From positions 1-9,409 of the forward strand of contig JAAYZM010000263.1 of NCBI GenBank assembly GCA_012514835.1: DNA of 9,409 nucleotides, written 5' to 3'. Below the pieces are notes generated by a model. It was not told the origin of the DNA. It ran no database searches and saw only the letters and a program-made list of their open reading frames with translations. The stretch comes from Actinomycetales bacterium (lineage in GTDB: Bacteria; Actinomycetota; Actinomycetes; Actinomycetales; Cellulomonadaceae). The position numbers and the translations under genes were made by a program. This document shows, piece after piece, positions 6,058-9,409 of this stretch (within the stretch, counting starts at the first letter, position 1; each line of letters opens with the position of its first letter).

Positions 6058-7058
6058 GCGGGCTCCTCGGTGGAGGGCGGGGTGCGACCGAGTGTGCCGG
6101 GCCCATGTGTCGCGGGCGTTTCGTGGCTCGCGGGGACATGGCCGACGGCGGCCAGGATGGCGAGCGCCACGGCCTCGGCGTCGGGCCCTTCGCTCGCTGC
6201 GGCGACCGTGACACCGGAACGGACCAGTACCTCGGCCGTCCGAGGTCCGAGCGCCACGAACCGCGTCCCCTCCGCGAGCCCAGCCCAAGACGCTGAACGC
6301 TTGGGTGCGCCAGACGCACCGAATCGTTCAGCGTGATCGCGGAGCTGGGCGAAGAGGCGGTCTGCTACCGAGCCGGACGTCAGGAGCACCGCGTCGAAAG
6401 ATCCCGCGGCCAGGTCCGCGAGCAGGGTCGCGTCGAGCGGCGGGGCGGGCAGGTTCCGGTAGACGACGACGGCGGACGGGTGCCAACCCCGCGCGACGAG
6501 GCCCTCCGCGAGCACCGGCTCAGCCAGGTCGCCCTGGGCCAGCAGCACGTCACTCCCGCTGCCGGACGCCTCTGACCGGACCTGTGCGGGCGGAGTTGGC
6601 CAGGCGTCGAGGAGTCCGCGCGCGGAGCGCTCCCCGGTGGGCAGCAGGTCCGCCTCGATCCCTACGGCGGCGAGCGCTCGGGCCGTCGCGGGTCCCACGG
6701 CGGCGACCCGTGTCGAGCCAGGAACAGCCGCTTGACCTGCGTGAATGACTGCCGCGAGCCCGGCGGGGGCGGTGGCCCCCGGTGAAGCGATCGCCCGTGT
6801 CCAGGCGGCTGCGGCGGCTTCGAGCGCATCGACGGCGTGGGAGGACGTCACGGCGAGCCACGCGAAGCCGCCCGCCGCGAGCGGGTCGAGCGCCGCGGTG
6901 ACGGCTTGCGGGTCCGCGGCCGGTGCGATCTGCGCGAGCACGGCCGTCGTCACGGTCGCCCCGAGGGCGTCGAGGTGGCTCACGAGCGCCCGCTCTCTAC
7001 CCGCCGCGACGGGCACCAGCACGCGCCGCCCGGCCAGGGGACCTCCGTCGGCGATCAC
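6054..7058 (-). CDS. hemD: Uroporphyrinogen-III synthase HemD, with an in-frame palindromic insert
   Basis: The enzyme inverts ring D and cyclises hydroxymethylbilane to uroporphyrinogen III. The family has few fixed residues. Here I recognise it from AVTSSHAVDAL, VAAVGPATARALAAVGIEADLLP, DVLLAQGDLAEPVL, VVVYRNLP, DAVLLTSGSVADRLF and FVALGPRTAEVLVRSGV, plus its place between hemC and hemB. The GTG at 7058 overlaps the hemC stop by 4 bp (GTGA); no strong ribosome site is visible, so coupling is likely. At 334 residues it is longer than the usual 250-280. The excess comes from a Pro/Ala-rich segment in the first half, a 16-residue insert (about 242-257) encoded by a 45-bp inverted repeat, and a Pro/Thr-rich C-terminal tail of about 25 residues. 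The insert sits in a loop before FVALGP, so the enzyme is probably still functional. Confidence 0.93.
   Translation of the reverse strand: MIADGGPLAGRRVLVPVAAGRERALVSHLDALGATVTTAVLAQIAPAADPQAVTAALDPLAAGGFAWLAVTSSHAVDALEAAAAAWTRAIASPGATAPAGLAAVIHAGQAAVPGSTRVAAVGPATARALAAVGIEADLLPTGERSARGLLDAWPTPPAQVRSEASGSGSDVLLAQGDLAEPVLAEGLVARGWHPSAVVVYRNLPAPPLDATLLADLAAGSFDAVLLTSGSVADRLFAQLRDHAERFGASGAPKRSASWAGLAEGTRFVALGPRTAEVLVRSGVTVAAASEGPDAEAVALAILAAVGHVPASHETPATHGPGTLGRTPPSTEEPA
6063..6068 (-). promoter_or_regulatory. Ribosome binding site of hemB inside the hemD 3' end
   Basis: GAGGAG on the minus strand ends 5 nt before the hemB ATG, within the last codons of hemD. hemB thus has both stop-start coupling and its own good ribosome site, unlike hemD and hemL, which rely on overlap. 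Confidence 0.75.
6290..6334. repeat. 45-bp near-perfect inverted repeat inside hemD
   Basis: Two 20-nt arms (6290-6309 and 6315-6334) pair at 18 of 20 positions around a 5-nt loop CCAGA. The outer 10 bp (ACGCTGAACG against CGTTCAGCGT) and the inner 6 bp (GGTGCG against CGCACC) are perfect. GC is about 62%, well below the surroundings. It is translated in frame as HAERFGASGAPKRSAS. In the 19 codons covering it and its edges, 11 end in A or T, against very few elsewhere. It resembles a palindromic mini-element inserted into a gene, in the manner of Rickettsia palindromic elements. No second copy was seen in this window. Confidence 0.9.
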
Positions 7059-8083
7059 GACGGTGCGGCGAGCTCGCGCGCCCCGCCCGCGAGAAGCTCG
7101 TCGGCCAGTCGCGTGCCGAGCGCCAGGGCAGCGTCGTCGTCGGACACCACGGCACGGTCGGCTCCGGCCGCCGGATCGCCCAACCCCTCGCCGTCGGACA
7201 CCTCGATGCTGCCGTGCGCGTCGACCCATGTTGCGCCGTCGGCGGCGAAGGCGCTCGCGGTGAGCGTGAGGCGACCGCCCTCGACCCGGCCGATCGCGCC
7301 GACGGGTGCGGAGCAGCCAGCTTCGAGGCGGGCGAGCACGGCGCGCTCTGCCAGGACGGCCAGGCGGGTGGGCGCGTGGTCGATCGCGGCGAGCGCACCG
7401 GCGAGCGGGCTCGCGGAATCGAGGGAAGCGAGCACCTCGACGGCGAGCGCACCCTGCCCGGGCGCGGGCGGGAACTCGGCCGGGTCGAGCAGCGAGGTGG
7501 CGGCGTCGAGCCGGTCGATGCGCGCGAGGCCCGCGACGGCGAGGATCACGGCGTCGAGGTCGGCCCCCACGCGGGCGAGCCGCGAGTCGACGTTGCCGCG
7601 CAGGCCCACCACCTCGAGGTCCGGGCGGGCGGCGAGCAGGGCGGCCCGGCGCCGCGGCGCTCCGGTACCCACCACAGCGCCTGCGGGCAGGCTCGCGAGG
7701 TCGAGGCCGTCGCGCGCGCACAGGGCGTCACGCGGGTCGGCGCGCGGGGGCACCACGGGCGGGGCGAGCCCGACGGCGGCCCCCGTGGGCAGGTCCTTGA
7801 GCGAGTGGACGGCCACGTCGCAGCGGCCCCCGAGGACCGCCGCACGCACGGCCGTGACGAACACACCTGTCCCGCCCAGCTGTTCGAGCGGGGCCGAGGA
7901 CCGGTCCCCGAGCGTGCTGATCTCGACCAGCTCGACGCGCAGCGCCGGGCCGGACGGGTGCGCCGCCGCGTGGGCCTCCTCGAGCGCGCGGGCCACGAGC
8001 CGCGACTGCGTCATGGCCAGCAGGCTCGCCCGCGTGCCCAGACGCACCACGGTCGGGGCCGGGGGCGTGGCGGCGGACGTCAT
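7055..8083 (-). CDS. hemC: Porphobilinogen deaminase (hydroxymethylbilane synthase) HemC
   Basis: The cytosolic enzyme links four porphobilinogen units into hydroxymethylbilane, the substrate of HemD. The protein has 342 residues, near the usual 310-340. Signatures are RLGTRASLLAMTQ at the N-terminus, GDRSSAPLEQLGGTGVFV, HSLKDLPT (94-100, with the catalytic Asp97), VGTGAPRRRA, LRGNVDSRL (162-169), APGQGALAVE (207-216) and EAGCSAPVGA, where Cys257 carries the dipyrromethane cofactor. The ATG at 8083 is the first in frame before RLGTRAS; no clear Shine-Dalgarno precedes it. It is the first gene of hemC-hemD-hemB-hemL and diverges from hemA across 109 bp. The stop overlaps the hemD GTG start. 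Confidence 0.97.
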   Translation of the reverse strand: MTSAATPPAPTVVRLGTRASLLAMTQSRLVARALEEAHAAAHPSGPALRVELVEISTLGDRSSAPLEQLGGTGVFVTAVRAAVLGGRCDVAVHSLKDLPTGAAVGLAPPVVPPRADPRDALCARDGLDLASLPAGAVVGTGAPRRRAALLAARPDLEVVGLRGNVDSRLARVGADLDAVILAVAGLARIDRLDAATSLLDPAEFPPAPGQGALAVEVLASLDSASPLAGALAAIDHAPTRLAVLAERAVLARLEAGCSAPVGAIGRVEGGRLTLTASAFAADGATWVDAHGSIEVSDGEGLGDPAAGADRAVVSDDDAALALGTRLADELLAGGARELAAPS

Positions 8084-8192
8084 GCGCCCATTGTGCTGGG
8101 TGGAGGGCCTCGCGCCCATGGGCGTTCCGCGACCCGGAGCCGGTGAGCGCCCCGCAACGCGGCCGTAACACCCGCGTGCTTGACTCGCCGCG
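8084..8192. promoter_or_regulatory. Divergent hemC-hemA intergenic control region
   Basis: These 109 bp must hold the promoters of both hemC (minus) and hemA (plus). For hemC a weak candidate has CACAAT as -10 (8090-8095) and TGGGCG as -35 (8113-8118), 17 bp apart; the -10 ends 6 nt before the ATG, which would give a leaderless transcript. For hemA only TTGACT (8180-8185) stands out, 7 nt before the ATG, and neither gene has a clear Shine-Dalgarno. No Rex-type site (TTGTGAA inverted repeat) is visible, although Rex controls heme genes in Streptomyces. Confidence 0.4.
8113..8124. promoter_or_regulatory. 12-bp perfect palindrome between hemC and hemA
   Basis: CGCCCATGGGCG is a perfect palindrome about 30 bp upstream of hemC and 69 bp upstream of hemA. 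It overlaps the weak candidate -35 of hemC. The word GCGCCCAT occurs both here (8112-8119) and at the hemC start (8084-8091). It could be an operator for an unidentified regulator, but short GC palindromes are common at this base composition. Confidence 0.35.
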
Positions 8193-9409
8193 ATGCCGAT
8201 CCTCGCCCTCGCCGCCCGCCACCACCAGGTGGGCCTGGAGACCCTCGAGCGGCTCAGCGCACGGCCCGCCGCCGTCCGCCGAGCCGTCCTCGCGGCGTGC
8301 CCCGGCGTGCGCGGCGTGGTGGTCCTCGCGACGTGCAACCGGTTCGAGCTCTACCTCGACGTGGCCGACGGCGGTCCGCGGGCCGGACGCACCCCCCGCG
8401 GGCCCGCGCGCGTCGAGACGGAGGGGGCCGACGACGACGCCCACGCCGTGACCGAGGCCGTCGCGCAGACCCTCGGACTGCTCTTGGCCGATGTCCGTGC
8501 CACGCTCGCCCTCGTCTCTCACCCGGTGGCGCACCTGTGCGCCGTGGCGGCAGGCCTCGACTCGATGGTGCTCGGCGAGCGCGAGATCGCAGGCCAGGTG
8601 CGCCGCGCCGCCGCCGAGTCCCGCGTGGACGGCGCCATGACGGGGGCGCTCGAACGCCTCGTGAGCGCGGCGTCCCGTGCGGCGCGGCAGGTGGCGACGG
8701 AGACGTCGCTCGGCGCGCTCGGGCGTTCCGTGGTGGACGTGGCCCTCGACGCGGCCGGGCTGACTCCTTCGGGGGCGCGACCTGCGGGCACTCGCACAGA
8801 GGCCGATCCCAGCATGCTGACCCGGTGCGTGCTCGTGGGGACCGGCTCCTACGCGGGCGCCGTCGTGGCCGCACTCGCGCGGCGCGGCGTGCGTCACGTG
8901 GACGTGTTCTCCGCGACGGGCCGGGCCGCGGAGTTCGCGGAGCCCCGCGGCCTCGGTGTGCTGAGCACCCCCGAAGAGCTGACGACGGCGATCGCCGCGG
9001 CAGACCTCGTGATCACGTGCTCGGGCAGCGGCACGGTGCTGGGCCCCGAGCACTTCGCGGGCGCGCCGAGCACCCCGCCGCTCGCCGTCGTCGACCTCGC
9101 GCTGCGCCGGGACGTGGATCCCGCCGTCGGCGACCTGACCGGGGTGCGGCTCGTGACGTTGCGGGACCTCGCGGGCCTTGCGCCTGGCCTGGGCGCAGAA
9201 GATCTCACGCGCGCCCGCATGATCGTGGACCGGATCGTGGCAGACCTGGCGGGTGCCGACCGTGCACTGGCATGGGGGCGCGACCTGGCCGCTGCTCGCC
9301 GTCGGACACTCGATGCCCACCCGCCGCACGCTCGGCGCAGGTTGCACGCCGCGCTGCACCCCGCGAGCGCGCGGGCCCACGCCGCCGCGCGCGCGGGCGA
9401 CCGCCGCGC
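8193..9409 (+). CDS. hemA: Glutamyl-tRNA reductase HemA (partial, C-terminus off the window)
   Basis: The enzyme reduces glutamyl-tRNA with NADPH to glutamate-1-semialdehyde, the committed and usually regulated step of the C5 route, passing product to HemL. The window has 405 codons from ATG at 8193, with no stop before the edge. I translated the frame directly. It shows the catalytic Cys48 in ATCNRFELYLD, AAGLDSMVLGEREIAGQVRR (Leu127 starts LGERE), the NADPH site VLVGTGSYAG (about 213-222), and PLAVVDLALRRDVDP. Between the catalytic and NADPH domains is a linker (about residues 191-208) with several less GC-biased codons. The last part, after RARMIVDRIVADL, looks shorter and richer in Ala/Arg than the usual dimerisation domain, although ALHPASARAHAAARAGD resembles the expected C-terminal motif. 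It is transcribed divergently from hemC. Confidence 0.95.
   Translation, partial: MPILALAARHHQVGLETLERLSARPAAVRRAVLAACPGVRGVVVLATCNRFELYLDVADGGPRAGRTPRGPARVETEGADDDAHAVTEAVAQTLGLLLADVRATLALVSHPVAHLCAVAAGLDSMVLGEREIAGQVRRAAAESRVDGAMTGALERLVSAASRAARQVATETSLGALGRSVVDVALDAAGLTPSGARPAGTRTEADPSMLTRCVLVGTGSYAGAVVAALARRGVRHVDVFSATGRAAEFAEPRGLGVLSTPEELTTAIAAADLVITCSGSGTVLGPEHFAGAPSTPPLAVVDLALRRDVDPAVGDLTGVRLVTLRDLAGLAPGLGAEDLTRARMIVDRIVADLAGADRALAWGRDLAAARRRTLDAHPPHARRRLHAALHPASARAHAAARAGDRR

Noticed and set aside
3701..6319. Minus-strand 872-residue open frame covering hemL and extending through hemB
   Set aside because: Only the last 457 residues (hemL from 5074) match a protein family. The upstream extension is Arg/Ala-rich translation of the hemB region in another frame, as expected in GC-rich DNA.
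6054..7721. Minus-strand 555-residue open frame extending hemD upstream through hemC
   Set aside because: HemD similarity begins only after the GTG at 7058. The earlier part is an Arg-rich shadow of hemC, and the GTGA overlap gives a natural start.
7728..9380. Long minus-strand open frame antisense to hemA
   Set aside because: The opposite strand encodes a clear HemA with its catalytic Cys and NADPH site. The antisense product has low-complexity Arg/Gly/His composition and no family features.

Overview
The window is about 74% GC by eye, with nearly every codon ending in G or C. This points to a high-GC actinobacterium, probably a Cellulomonas- or Sanguibacter-like member of the Micrococcales. 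That placement rests on base composition, protein style and gene order; no search was run. Nine genes are visible: seven complete on the minus strand, one minus-strand gene (copA) running off the left edge, and one plus-strand gene (hemA) running off the right edge.

Left part (1-2644, minus strand): a copper-homeostasis operon in the order csoR, copZ, copA. CsoR is the Cu(I)-sensing repressor, CopZ a small copper chaperone, and CopA a Cu(I)-exporting P1B-type ATPase with a very His-rich linker after its N-terminal metal-binding domain. A perfect 17-bp inverted repeat lies inside a sigma-70-like promoter just upstream of csoR and is very likely the CsoR operator. This promoter map moves the csoR start from the upstream ATG to a GTG at 2584.

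Middle (2661-3503, minus strand): one predicted lipoprotein of unknown function, followed upstream by about 200 bp of non-coding DNA that holds a possible terminator for the next operon.

Right part (3701-9409): a heme (tetrapyrrole) biosynthesis cluster. hemC, hemD, hemB and hemL run on the minus strand, each overlapping the next by exactly 4 bp (GTGA, ATGA, ATGA), so they look like one translationally coupled operon. hemA runs divergently on the plus strand. HemA and HemL convert glutamyl-tRNA to 5-aminolevulinate, HemB joins two of these to porphobilinogen, and HemC plus HemD make uroporphyrinogen III. The window therefore encodes the C5 route from Glu-tRNA to uroporphyrinogen III, apart from glutamyl-tRNA synthetase. 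A short intergenic region between hemA and hemC carries a 12-bp palindrome.

The most unusual item is a 45-bp near-perfect inverted repeat inside hemD (6290-6334). It is translated in frame as a 16-residue insert, with AT-ending codons unlike its surroundings. It looks like a small palindromic mobile or repeat element that has entered a protein-coding gene. I saw no CRISPR array, phage, transposase, tRNA or rRNA gene.
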